A DNA stretch of 64,000 nucleotides from Actinoallomurus sp963799975 (GTDB taxonomy: Bacteria > Actinomycetota > Actinomycetes > Streptosporangiales > Streptosporangiaceae), in assembly GCA_963799975.1 (NCBI GenBank), contig CAWCZF010000008.1, positions 124,001 to 188,000 of the forward strand, read 5' to 3'. A program made the translations under genes and the position numbers. Positions 40,087 to 48,635 of this stretch are shown here, piece by piece. Every line of letters begins with the position of its first letter. Position 1 is the first letter of the stretch. The notes beneath the pieces were generated by a model. The model had not been told where the DNA came from. It was given only the letters and a program-made list of their open reading frames with translations, and ran no database searches.

Positions 40087-41568
40087 GTGGCCGATGCGTG
40101 GGACTCTGTCGTCGCCTGGCTGAAACGCGACCAACCCGGCCTGACGGCGGCCGAGCGACGTCTCTGGCACGCCTACCCGACGGGCACGATGGTAGAGCTG
40201 GGCCGCGACCGTCCCGACGGCGACCCCGCACGTACGGTACGCGCCGAGGTGATCTCCGCACTCCTGCTCGGCGCGCGCGAGCCCGCACCGGGCCGGGTCC
40301 CGGCGGTGCGCCTGCGCGGCGCGTACGTGACCGGCCCGCTCGACGTCTCCGGCGGCCAGGTCGGCAGCGAGCTGCGGCTGCGCGACTGCGTACTGGACCA
40401 GACGCCGGACTTCTCCAACGCACGCGCGCGCCAGATGCGGTTCGGCGACTGCGTGATGCCCGGGTTCGACGGCGGCGGCCTCAAGGTGGACGGGTTCTTC
40501 AGCCTGTCGGGCACGCGGGTCGACGGCGAGGTACGGCTGATCCGGGCGTCCATGTCCGGCGGATTCCGGATGAACGGCGTGCGGATCTACAACCCGGGCG
40601 GGTACGCACTGTTCGCCGGCGGACTGACCGTGGACGTCGGGGCCTTCATACGCGACGCCGAGATCACCGGGGCGATCCGGCTCACCGGCGCGCGGATGAC
40701 CGGGGGTCTGTTCATGGAGGGCACGACGCTGCACGAGGACGCCGGTTTCGCCTTCGACGGCGAGAACATGGTCGTCCAGGACCGGATGGAGTGCAGCCAG
40801 GGCTTCGTCTCCGAGGGCCCGGTACGGCTGCGCGGCGCGCGCATCGACGGCACGCTCTCCTTCGACCAGGGCGTCGTACGCGCGCCCGGGAAGCGCGCCC
40901 TGCACCTGAGTCACGCGCGGGTCGAGGAGCTGATCCTCACGCCGCGCGAACCGATCCTCGGCGAGGTCACGCTCGGCTACTCCAGCATCGACGTCATCCT
41001 CGACCGCGCCGACGTCTGGCCGGAGACGCTGCGCCTCAACGGCCTGACGTACCAGACGCTCCGCGGCGAGCCGGAGTCCAGCCGCCTCGCGTGGGTGGCG
41101 CGCGACCCGGTCGGCTTCCGCCCTCAGCCGTACGAGCAGCTCGCCGGTTGGCTGCGCCAGATCGGCCGCGAGGACCTCGCACGCAAGACCCAGCTCGCCA
41201 AGCAGCGGGCCCGCCGCCGCCACCTCAACCCGATCAGCCGTACGTGGGGGGTGCTGCTCGACTGGACGGTCGGGTACGGGTACCGCCCGTGGATCTCCGG
41301 GCTCTGGCTCCTCATGCTCCTCGCGCTGGGCACGGTCGTGTTCAGCGCCCACCATCCGCACACGATCCGGCAGCCGGACGAGCGGCCGCACTTCCACGCG
41401 TTCGTCTACACGCTCGACCTGATGCTGCCGCTGGAGACGTTCGGGCAGCGCAGCGCGTGGGACCCGACCGGCTGGACGGACTGGCTGGCGTGGGGGCTGA
41501 CCGCGGCGGGCTGGTTCCTGGCCACCGCGCTGATCGCCGGAGTCGCCCGCGTCCTGCGGCGTACGTGA
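40087..41568 (+). CDS. Pentapeptide-like solenoid protein with C-terminal membrane anchor (paralog 2)
   Basis: A 493-residue protein with the same plan as the one at 23311: ERRLWHAYPTG, then VRAEVISALLLGARE, a solenoid of about ten degenerate turns (VRLRGARIDGTLSFDQGVV is one), the PQPYEQLAGWLRQIGREDLA stretch with LAKQRARRR, and two C-terminal hydrophobic helices around a FHAFVYTLDLMLPL loop. The start GTG 40087 is weakly supported. The SDR gene follows after 14 bases, so the two may be one unit. No catalytic motif is visible despite the usual label oxidoreductase for such proteins. Confidence 0.78.
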   Translation: MADAWDSVVAWLKRDQPGLTAAERRLWHAYPTGTMVELGRDRPDGDPARTVRAEVISALLLGAREPAPGRVPAVRLRGAYVTGPLDVSGGQVGSELRLRDCVLDQTPDFSNARARQMRFGDCVMPGFDGGGLKVDGFFSLSGTRVDGEVRLIRASMSGGFRMNGVRIYNPGGYALFAGGLTVDVGAFIRDAEITGAIRLTGARMTGGLFMEGTTLHEDAGFAFDGENMVVQDRMECSQGFVSEGPVRLRGARIDGTLSFDQGVVRAPGKRALHLSHARVEELILTPREPILGEVTLGYSSIDVILDRADVWPETLRLNGLTYQTLRGEPESSRLAWVARDPVGFRPQPYEQLAGWLRQIGREDLARKTQLAKQRARRRHLNPISRTWGVLLDWTVGYGYRPWISGLWLLMLLALGTVVFSAHHPHTIRQPDERPHFHAFVYTLDLMLPLETFGQRSAWDPTGWTDWLAWGLTAAGWFLATALIAGVARVLRRT

Positions 41569-41582
41569 GCGAGGATGGGGTC

Positions 41583-42263
41583 GTGGGAACCTACTTGATC
41601 ACCGGAGCCACCGGCGCCATCGGCGCCGCCGCGGCCGGACTGCTGCACGCGGCCGGGCACGACGTCATCCTGACCGGCCGTGACGCAGGCCGCCTCGACG
41701 CCGCCGCGCGCGAGCTCGGCGGCGAGCGTGTCCGCACACTCGTCCTGGACCTGACCGACCCGCGGCGCATCGAGGCGTCGCTCGACGGCGTCGAGCTGCC
41801 GCCGCTGGACGGCGTCGTGCACAGTGCCGGGATGGTCGGGCTGGGCACGGTCGCCGAGCTGGCGCCCGACTCCTGGGTGGACCAGCTCTTGGTGAACGCC
41901 GCCGCGCCCGCCGAGCTGACCCGTCTCCTGCTCCCCCGCGTACGCGAGGCGCGTGGGCACGTCGTGTTCGTCAACTCCGGCTCGGGCCTGCGCGCGAACC
42001 CCGGCTGGAGCGCGTACGCGGCGAGCAAGCACGCCCTGCGCGCCTTGGCCGACGCGCTGCGCGCCGAGGAGCCGCAGATCCGGGTCACGTCGGTGTACCC
42101 GGGGCGTACGGCGAGCGAGATGCAGCGTCAGGTGCGCGAGGCCGAGGGCGAGGAGTACGACCCGAGCGCGTACATGTCGGCGTCGTCGGTGGGCCGGGTG
42201 ATCGTGAACGCGCTGGAGACGCCGCGCGACGCGACCGTGACCGACGTGAGCGTACGGGGCTGA
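41583..42263 (+). CDS. Short-chain dehydrogenase/reductase
   Basis: A 226-residue classical SDR. The NAD(P) motif is LITGATGAIGAAAAG, the structural motif is VHSAGM, and the catalytic Ser-Tyr-Lys set is FVNSGSG, then SAYAASKHA. The GTG start at 41583 follows GAGCGAGGATGGGG. The C-terminus is VTDVSVRG. Substrate unknown. Confidence 0.92.
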   Translation: MGTYLITGATGAIGAAAAGLLHAAGHDVILTGRDAGRLDAAARELGGERVRTLVLDLTDPRRIEASLDGVELPPLDGVVHSAGMVGLGTVAELAPDSWVDQLLVNAAAPAELTRLLLPRVREARGHVVFVNSGSGLRANPGWSAYAASKHALRALADALRAEEPQIRVTSVYPGRTASEMQRQVREAEGEEYDPSAYMSASSVGRVIVNALETPRDATVTDVSVRG

Positions 42264-42264
42264 G

Positions 42265-42876
42265 TCAGCCGTCGGCGCGCTGCCGGGTGAGCCAGGCCGC
42301 GAGCACGCCGCCGATCAGCCCGAACAGGTGGGCCTGCCAGGAGATGCCGGGCTGCCCGGGCAGCGCACCGAAGATCATCGTGCCGTACAGGACCGCGATG
42401 AGGACGCCGACCACGATGTCGAGCGGCCGTCTCTCGACGAAGCCGCGCGCGAGCAGGTAGCCGAAGTAGCCGAAGATCAGGCCGCTGGCCCCGACCGTCA
42501 CGGTGCCGGGCGCGGACAGGAACCACACGCCGAGCCCGCTCGCCACCGTGATGATCAGGCTGACCACGACGAAACGCGACACCCCGCGCAACGCCGCGAG
42601 GAAGCCGAAGATCGCGAGCGGCACCGAGTTGGCCATGATGTGGTCCAGGCTCGCGTGCAGGAACGGCGCGGTGAAGATGTGCCAGATGGTGTTCGCGTCA
42701 TGCGACTGGATGCCGTACCGGTTGCTGAGTGCGCCCTCGTCGGCGTAGTTCGCCACTTCGACCGCCCAGCACGCGCCGAGCAGGAGGAAGGTCACGACGA
42801 ATGCGCCGACCAGGCGCGAGGCATGGGTGGCCAGGCCCTCGCTCCGCGACTGCGCGGGGAGGAAAGCGTCTGTCAT
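42265..42876 (-). CDS. Rhomboid-family intramembrane serine protease
   Basis: A 203-residue protein with six or seven TM helices. The catalytic Ser lies in VGASGLIFGYFGYLLARG and the His in SWQAHLFGLIGGVLAAWL. The helix-2 motif FLHASLDHIMANSVPLAIFG is also typical. ATG 42876 is chosen; the frame to 43068 overlaps the WhiB gene without support. Both dyad residues are intact. Confidence 0.9.
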   Translation of the reverse strand: MTDAFLPAQSRSEGLATHASRLVGAFVVTFLLLGACWAVEVANYADEGALSNRYGIQSHDANTIWHIFTAPFLHASLDHIMANSVPLAIFGFLAALRGVSRFVVVSLIITVASGLGVWFLSAPGTVTVGASGLIFGYFGYLLARGFVERRPLDIVVGVLIAVLYGTMIFGALPGQPGISWQAHLFGLIGGVLAAWLTRQRADG

Positions 42877-42923
42877 GCCGCAACCGTACGTCGACCGGTG
42901 TGTCCGTGAAATAAGGGCGTTCG

Positions 42924-43190
42924 TCAGTGCCAGGCGGGTGCGGCGGGCAGTGGCTTGAGGCGCAGGTAGCGGCGTTCGTCCGGCGTCGTACCGCCCCAGA
43001 TTCCGGCCGGCTCGCCGGCGCGGAGGGCCCAGTTGAGGCAGTCGGCGGTGACCGGGCAGCCGTCGCACACGCGCTTGGCCTCCTCGACCTGCACCTTGGC
43101 CGGCCCGGTCGCGCTGACCGGGTAGAACAGCTCGGGGTCGACGCCACGGCAGGCGGCGAGGTCCGTCCAGTGTTCGATGTTCACACGCAC
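42924..43190 (-). CDS. WhiB-family (Wbl) iron-sulfur regulator
   Basis: An 88-residue Wbl protein. The four cluster Cys are in AACRG, then VCDGCPV and ADCLNWAL, and the GIWGG turn with TTPDERR basic helix follows. Wbl proteins bind a [4Fe-4S] cluster and usually act with the principal sigma factor. The subgroup is unclear. It overlaps the 73-residue gene upstream by 10 bases, so the two are co-translated. Confidence 0.95.
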   Translation of the reverse strand: MRVNIEHWTDLAACRGVDPELFYPVSATGPAKVQVEEAKRVCDGCPVTADCLNWALRAGEPAGIWGGTTPDERRYLRLKPLPAAPAWH

Positions 43191-43402
43191 TCCAGGTCGA
43201 ACAGGGCGGCCACCGCCTCAGGGGGTGCGCTCGCCCGCCCCCGGGCCGGCAGCAGCCGGTTGATGATCTGTTGCAGCGACGCCTCGACGACGCTGAGGTG
43301 ATCGTCGGCGAGTGCGGGCGCGCGGCTCGCGAGCCGGGCCAGCTCCGCGGCGATGAGTTCTTCGAGGCGGCGATCCAGCAGACGGCCCGTTGTCATGGTC
43401 AC
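43181..43402 (-). CDS. Small helical protein upstream of wbl (GluTR-dimerisation-domain-like)
   Basis: GTG 43402 with GGGAGG 7 bases upstream gives a 73-residue protein; ATG 43396 is the alternative. It is all-helical: RLLDRRLEELIAAELARLA, then VVEASLQQIINRLLPAR and AVAALFDLE. The pattern resembles the C-terminal dimerisation domain of glutamyl-tRNA reductase (the EVE-VNKLLH-LF-L pattern), but at low similarity. It shares a transcript with the Wbl gene. Function unknown. Confidence 0.6.
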   Translation of the reverse strand: MTMTTGRLLDRRLEELIAAELARLASRAPALADDHLSVVEASLQQIINRLLPARGRASAPPEAVAALFDLECV

Positions 43403-43424
43403 GGTCCGCCTCCCTTGACATGTT

Positions 43425-43450
43425 GTAGTACTACCCAATGTAGTACTACA
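43425..43450. promoter_or_regulatory. Two GTAGTACTAC palindromes in the divergent wbl/methyltransferase promoter region
   Basis: GTAGTACTAC occurs at 43425-43434 and 43440-43449; the second extends to the perfect 12-base palindrome TGTAGTACTACA. The centres are 15 bases apart. TTGACA at 43415-43420 lies 5' on the plus strand, so the repeats sit in a promoter spacer. The motif resembles BlaI/MarR-type operators (TACTAC/GTAGTA arms), but the regulator is not known. Confidence 0.6.
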
Positions 43451-43547
43451 GGGAGTCGTGTCAATGCGATCTTCCGTGATTCGCGTGCGCGCCGATGTGA
43501 TCTTCCGCTCCGCGACCGAGCCGGCCACCTGTGCGACGCTTCCCGAC

Positions 43548-44214
43548 ATGACCGATATCGGGGATCACGACTCCGTACGCCGGAGTTACGACGCCGTCGC
43601 GGCGGACTACCTGGCCGGGTTCGGGGACGAGCTCGCGCACAAGCCCCTCGACCGCGCGCTGCTCTCGTACGTGCTGGAGCGGGAGCCCGACGCCGATCCT
43701 GGACCTCGGCTGCGGGCCGGGGCACGTCGCCGCCTGGCTCGTGGGTCACGGCGCGTCCGTGGTCGGCGTCGACCTGTCGGAGGCGATGGTCGAGGCCGGG
43801 CGACGGGCCTTCCCCGGCGTGGAGTTCCGCCGGGGCGACCTGCTCGACGTGCCGGCGGCGGACGCGGAGTTCGGGGCGGTCGTCGCGCTCTACTCGATCA
43901 TCCACCTCGAACGCGGCGAGCTGCCACGCGCCTTCGCCGAGATCCGCCGCGTGCTGCGGCCCGGCGGCACCCTGCTCGTGTCCTTCCACATCGGGTCCGA
44001 GGTGCGGCACCTGTCGGAGTTCCTGGGCCACGCGCTGGATGTGGACTTCCACTTCTTCGCGCTGCCGGAGGTCGTCCAGGTCATGGAGGAGGCGGGTTTC
44101 GCCGTCGACGCGCGCCTGGACCGGGCGAACCATCCGGGGGAGGTCGAGACGCGCCGCGCGTACGTGGTGGGCCGCCGACGCGAAGAGGGCGCCCCGGCCG
44201 GGACGCCCTCGTGA
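43548..44214 (+). pseudogene. Class I SAM-dependent methyltransferase with +1 frameshift
   Basis: From ATG 43548 the first frame encodes the N-terminal helices (SVRRSYDAVAADYLAGFGDE). At about 43695 the frame must shift by one base to continue into motif I, LDLGCGPGHVAAWL, and then VVGVDLSEAMVEAGRRAF, LLDVPAADAEF and VLRPGGTLLVSFHIG. An extra G at 43695 would explain it. The rest is intact to 44214. It is either a recent pseudogene or a base-calling error. Confidence 0.82.
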
Positions 44215-44222
44215 AGCTCACG

Positions 44223-44858
44223 TCACACGCAGGCGGGCAGGTGCATCGCCTCGATGTATCCCCAGCGGCCGGACGACGGGGCATAGCCGAGGATCCAGCT
44301 CTGCGACCCATGGTGGCCGCAGTGCGCCTTGGTGATGCGGAAGGTGTCGCCCTTGACGGCGTTCCCGATCACGAATGAGCGCGCCGCGCTGCGAATCGAG
44401 CCGTTCGAGCCCAGGTGTATGGTGCCGCGCTGCGTCTTGCCCCCGTGCGGCGCGCTGATCGGCACGGCCTTGACCTGACCGTTCCCGCCGATGGCGCGCA
44501 GGTCACCGAGGATCGATCCGTGGTCGCCGTGGCTGTACGCGTGCGGGTGGGTCAGGCACGACTGGGCGATGAAGCCCCAGCTCGGGTCGGCCTTCTGCGC
44601 CGAGTCCAGGACCAGCGCGTAGCCCTTGTAGGTGTAGCGGACGCCCACGTGGGTCGCGTGCCCCGCGGAGTCCTTGCGGGGCTTGGTCCACGTACGGTCC
44701 GGCACGCCGTTCTTGGGGTAGTTGAGGTGGATCGCGCAGTCCTGCTTGAGCGTGCTCTTGTGCGTGTAGTGCGTCGCGGCCTGGGCGGTGCCGGCCAGCA
44801 GCGGGACGCTGACCGCCATTCCGGCGAGGGCGCCGGCCGTCGCGATGGTACGCAGCAT
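44223..44858 (-). CDS. Secreted protein of unknown function
   Basis: ATG 44858 starts a clear signal peptide (MLRTIATAGALAGMAVSVPL with a likely AQA-A cleavage). The mature part of about 180 residues is rich in His, Lys, Tyr and Trp with several Cys (KQDCAIHLNYPKNGV; KAHCGHHGSQSWILGYAP) and looks like a small exported domain, perhaps SH3-like. I do not recognise the family. Confidence 0.7.
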   Translation of the reverse strand: MLRTIATAGALAGMAVSVPLLAGTAQAATHYTHKSTLKQDCAIHLNYPKNGVPDRTWTKPRKDSAGHATHVGVRYTYKGYALVLDSAQKADPSWGFIAQSCLTHPHAYSHGDHGSILGDLRAIGGNGQVKAVPISAPHGGKTQRGTIHLGSNGSIRSAARSFVIGNAVKGDTFRITKAHCGHHGSQSWILGYAPSSGRWGYIEAMHLPACV

Positions 44859-45019
44859 CGATCGTCTCCCGTTCGTTGAGATGACGCATTCGTCATCTGA
44901 AATGACTTGATGTCCGGCAACCACTGTCACCCACGGGACGGCCGCGGCGCATTGGTAAGGGCAGCCCAACGGCGGCGTGCGGTAGCTTCGATCGGCACCG
45001 TCTCGTTGGAGGTTCGCCC

Positions 45020-46768
45020 ATGGACCGGCCGGTACGCATCGCCAACTGCTCGGGCTTTTACGGCGACCGGATGTCCGCGCTCGCCGAGATGGTGGCGGGC
45101 GGCCCGGTCGACGTCGTCACCGGCGACTACCTGGCCGAGGTCACCATGCTGGTGCTGGCCAAGAACCGGCTGAAGAAACCGGACGGCGGCTACGCGCGTA
45201 CGTTCCTGCGCCAGCTCGCGCCGGTCGCCGCCGCGGTCGCCGAACGCCGCATCAAGGTCGTCGTGAACGCGGGCGGCCTCGACCCGGCCGGCCTCGCCGC
45301 CGCGACGCGCGAGCTGCTCGCCGACGCGGGCGTGGACCTCGCCGTGGCCCACGTCGAGGGCGACGACCTCGCGCCCCGCATCCCCGCCCTGCTCGCCGAG
45401 GGCCACGACCTGGCACACCTCGACACCGGCAAGCCGTTCACGAGCTGGGGCCGCGAACCGCTCACCGCCAACGCCTACCTCGGCGGCTTCGGCATCGCGG
45501 CCGCGCTCGCCGCGGGTGCCGACATCGTCGTGACCGGGCGGGTCGCCGACGCCTCACTGGTCGCCGGCGCGGCCGCCTGGTGGTGGCGCTGGACTCCTGA
45601 TGACCTGGACGCGCTCGCCGGCGCGGTGGTCGCCGGGCACGTGATCGAGTGCGGCGCGCAGGCCACGGGCGGCAACTTCGCGGGCTTCGGGGAGATCGGC
45701 GACCTGACCCATCCCGGCTTCCCGCTCGCCGAGGTCGGCCGTGACGGCGGCAGCGTGATCACCAAGCACGCGGGCACCGGCGGCGCGGTCACCGTCGACA
45801 CCGTCACCGCGCAACTCCTCTATGAGATCGGCGCGCCCGGCTACCTCAACCCCGACGTGGTCGCGCGCCTCGACACGGTCGCCCTCGAACAGGAGGGCCC
45901 CGACCGCGTACGCGTCAGCGGGGTCGCGGGCGCGCCGCCGCCGGCCACGACCAAGGTCGCCGTCACCGCCCTCGGCGGCTGGCGCAACGACTCCACGTTC
46001 GTCCTCACCGGTACCGGCACCGATGCGAAGGCAGCGCTGGTCGAGCGAGCCGTACGCGCGCGGCTCGACGCCGACCCCGGCATCGCCGACCTGCGCTTCA
46101 CCCGCATCGGCACCCCGGCGGACGACCCGGCGGACCAGATGGCGGGGTCGAGCCTGCTGCACGTCGCGGTGGACGGCGAGCAGGCCGCCGCCGGGCGCGC
46201 CTTCTCGTCGCTGTGCGTCGAACTGGCGCTGTCCAGCTATCCGGGCATCTACGGCATGGGCGTGCCCAGCCCCGGCGCCCCGTACGGCGTGTACTGGCCG
46301 ACGCTCGTCCCGCAGCGGCTCCTCTCCCACACCGTCGCGCACGCCGACGGCCGGCACGAGGTCATCGCGCCGCCACCGCACACCGGTACGTACGAGGAGC
46401 CCGCCACCCACGCCGTCGCGCCAGGCGACTTCGGGGAGACGGTCGACGGACCGCTGGGCCGCATCGTGCTCGCACGGTCGGGCGACAAGGGCGGCAACGC
46501 GAACCTCGGCCTGTGGGTCACCGGCGACGACGCGTGGCCCTGGCTCAGCGCGACGCTCACCACCGACCGGCTGCGTACGCTGCTGCCCGAGACGGCCGGA
46601 CTGGCGATCGACCGGTACGAACTGCCCAACCTGCGCGCGGTGAACTTCGTCATCCGCGGGCTGCTCGACGGCGGCGCCACCGAGGCGCGGCGCTTCGACA
46701 AGCAGGCCAAGGCCCTGGGTGAGTGGGTACGCGCCCGGCACCTGCCGATCCCGGCCAGGCTGCTCTGA
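45020..46768 (+). CDS. Acyclic terpene utilisation AtuA-family protein (DUF1446)
   Basis: A 582-residue cytoplasmic protein. The N-terminus VRIANCSGFYGDRMSALAEM and TGDYLAEVTMLVLAK are family marks, as are NAYLGGFGIAAALAAGADIV and the GGNFAGF segment. A C-terminal domain begins after about residue 470 (LARSGDKGGNANLGLW). AtuA is linked to citronellol/geraniol breakdown in Pseudomonas, but most actinobacterial members are uncharacterised. It is intact and stands alone. Confidence 0.88.
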   Translation: MDRPVRIANCSGFYGDRMSALAEMVAGGPVDVVTGDYLAEVTMLVLAKNRLKKPDGGYARTFLRQLAPVAAAVAERRIKVVVNAGGLDPAGLAAATRELLADAGVDLAVAHVEGDDLAPRIPALLAEGHDLAHLDTGKPFTSWGREPLTANAYLGGFGIAAALAAGADIVVTGRVADASLVAGAAAWWWRWTPDDLDALAGAVVAGHVIECGAQATGGNFAGFGEIGDLTHPGFPLAEVGRDGGSVITKHAGTGGAVTVDTVTAQLLYEIGAPGYLNPDVVARLDTVALEQEGPDRVRVSGVAGAPPPATTKVAVTALGGWRNDSTFVLTGTGTDAKAALVERAVRARLDADPGIADLRFTRIGTPADDPADQMAGSSLLHVAVDGEQAAAGRAFSSLCVELALSSYPGIYGMGVPSPGAPYGVYWPTLVPQRLLSHTVAHADGRHEVIAPPPHTGTYEEPATHAVAPGDFGETVDGPLGRIVLARSGDKGGNANLGLWVTGDDAWPWLSATLTTDRLRTLLPETAGLAIDRYELPNLRAVNFVIRGLLDGGATEARRFDKQAKALGEWVRARHLPIPARLL

Positions 46769-46777
46769 GGCGCCCGC

Positions 46778-47482
46778 TCACTCGTACGGGTCGAGCGGGG
46801 TGCGGATCTCGCCGAGGCTGACCGCGTGCAACTCCGGGATGCCGTCCGCCGCCCGGTAGAACGTCCCGGTGACCGTCACCCACTGGTCGCGGGCCGGCCG
46901 GCTGCCCGACGCGCCGGTCACCCGTACGACCGAGGCGACGGCGTCGGCGGCGCAGCAGGCGATCTGGTAGCGCGCGATGCGGAAGCCCTGGGCGTCCGAC
47001 GACGTCGTGACGAACCCGGTCAGCTTCACCTGGGTCGCGCCGAAGCTGGCGCCGTGGTGGTCCGCGACCCGCTCGTCGAACTCCAGCAGGGTCATCGGCA
47101 CCGCGGGGCCGGCGGGCAGCGCGGCGAAGACCTTGCCGCCGGAGGTGACGCGGACCCCGGCGCTGCGCGCCACGCCGAAGCTGCCCAGCGTCGGCGGCGT
47201 GACCAGCAGCAACGCGAGAACCGGTGCGAGCAGCAGCCAGCCGATGCGCTCGTTGTGCCGGTGGCCGTGCGCGTCCTCGGCCGGGCCCTGGCCGCGCCGC
47301 CGCAGTGCGCGTACGACGCCGAACAGGCCCAGCCCTGCGAGCAGCAACCCGGCGACCAGGATGAGCGGCCCCATGCCCGCGCGCACGTACTTGGCGTACG
47401 CGCCGCCGAGCGCCAGCCGTACGAGGAGCGCCCCGACGAGCAGGACGGTCGTCGCGCGTGCGTCCTCGCTCACAGCAGCCAC
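46778..47482 (-). CDS. TIGR03943-family permease subunit
   Basis: A 234-residue protein with two or three TM helices in the first half (LLVGALLVRLALGGAYAKY and ILVAGLLLAGLGLFGVV) and a soluble second half with the conserved YQIACCAADA and VTVTGTFYRA. It always pairs with a DUF318-type permease, as here. The pair is found in many actinobacteria and is sometimes metal-linked, but transport is not proven. It overlaps the permease gene by 13 bases. Confidence 0.85.
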   Translation of the reverse strand: MAAVSEDARATTVLLVGALLVRLALGGAYAKYVRAGMGPLILVAGLLLAGLGLFGVVRALRRRGQGPAEDAHGHRHNERIGWLLLAPVLALLLVTPPTLGSFGVARSAGVRVTSGGKVFAALPAGPAVPMTLLEFDERVADHHGASFGATQVKLTGFVTTSSDAQGFRIARYQIACCAADAVASVVRVTGASGSRPARDQWVTVTGTFYRAADGIPELHAVSLGEIRTPLDPYE

Positions 47483-48528
47483 CAGCCGATCAGCCCGGCC
47501 GAGGTCACCGCGACCGCGAACGTCGCGAGCGAGAACCGCCAGGCGAACCGCGGCCCGAACGTGCCCGCCTGGAGCGCGAACAGCTTCACGTCGACCATCG
47601 GCCCGACGACCAGGAACGCGAGCCGCGCGGTCAGTGAGAACTGCTTGAGCCCGGCGGCCACGAAGGCGTCCGCCTCGGAGCAGAGCGAGACGAGTACGGC
47701 CAGCACGCCGAGCACGAGCAGTGAGATCGGTCCCGGCCGCGCGATCGAGTCGACGAAGTCGCGTGGCACGAGCGTCTGCAACGTGGCCGCCGCGCCCGCG
47801 CCGATCACCAGGAAGCCGCCGGCCTGGAGGAAGTCGTGCTGAGCGGTGGACAGGAAGCGGGTCAGCCGCCGTCCGTCATCATCGTCTGTGTGCGGCCGCC
47901 GTACGGTGAGCAGGTCCTCGCGGCCCAGGGCGATCCACAGCAGGCCCATCGCGATCGAGGCGGCCAGGCTGGCGATCAGCCGCGCGAGCACCATCATCGG
48001 CCGTCCGGGAAAGGCCACCGCCGTGGACACCAGCACGACCGGGTTGATCGCGGGGGCCGACAGCAGGAAGGCGAAGGCCGCCGCCGGGGTGACGCCGATC
48101 GAGACGAGCCGCGCCGCGACCGGTACCGAGCCGCACTCGCACCCCGGCAGCGCCGCACCGGCGACCGCCGCGGCGGGCACGGCGAGCACGGGCCGGCTCG
48201 GCAGCAGCCTGGCGATCAGGCCCGGCGGCACGAACGCGGCGATCGCCGCGCTGACCGCGACGCCGAGCACGAGGAACGGCATCGCCTGGATGGTGATCGC
48301 GACGAAGATCGTCGCCCAGTTGGCCGCCGCCGGGTGCGTGAGCAGGCCGGTCAGCGCGGGCCGCAGCAGAACCGCGGCGACGATCAGCGCCGTGACGAGC
48401 GCGAGGCCCGCCTCGGGTCGCCGACGCCTGCGGTCCGCACCGGCCGGGGCCGGCGTGTCCACGGAAGGGGCCGGAGTACGCACAGGCGGCAATGTAGCGG
48501 CACCCTGAAAAGGCCCACAACATCGCAT
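47470..48528 (-). CDS. DUF318-type permease
   Basis: A multi-pass membrane protein of about 350 residues with eight or more hydrophobic helices. The conserved motif PGCECGSVPVAARL (Cys pair) and SAPAINPVVLVSTAVAF are visible, and a second SLCSEADAFVAAGL motif lies in the second half. The start is uncertain: ATG 48528 or GTG 48483. It is divergent from the nucleotidase gene by about 110 bases. Confidence 0.85.
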   Translation of the reverse strand: MRCCGPFQGAATLPPVRTPAPSVDTPAPAGADRRRRRPEAGLALVTALIVAAVLLRPALTGLLTHPAAANWATIFVAITIQAMPFLVLGVAVSAAIAAFVPPGLIARLLPSRPVLAVPAAAVAGAALPGCECGSVPVAARLVSIGVTPAAAFAFLLSAPAINPVVLVSTAVAFPGRPMMVLARLIASLAASIAMGLLWIALGREDLLTVRRPHTDDDDGRRLTRFLSTAQHDFLQAGGFLVIGAGAAATLQTLVPRDFVDSIARPGPISLLVLGVLAVLVSLCSEADAFVAAGLKQFSLTARLAFLVVGPMVDVKLFALQAGTFGPRFAWRFSLATFAVAVTSAGLIGWWLL

Positions 48529-48635
48529 GTCACGCAATACATACGAATTAACCGGGCGTCTTCCAGTCCGACATACGCGCGTGGCACAGTACCCCGAAGT
48601 ATCTCCCAGCCCATGGTTCCCACGGAGGAACACTC

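Noticed and set aside
39969..42263. A 764-residue frame running into the SDR gene
   Set aside because: Its first 538 residues are the out-of-frame shadow of the solenoid gene at 40087; the SDR starts at GTG 41583.
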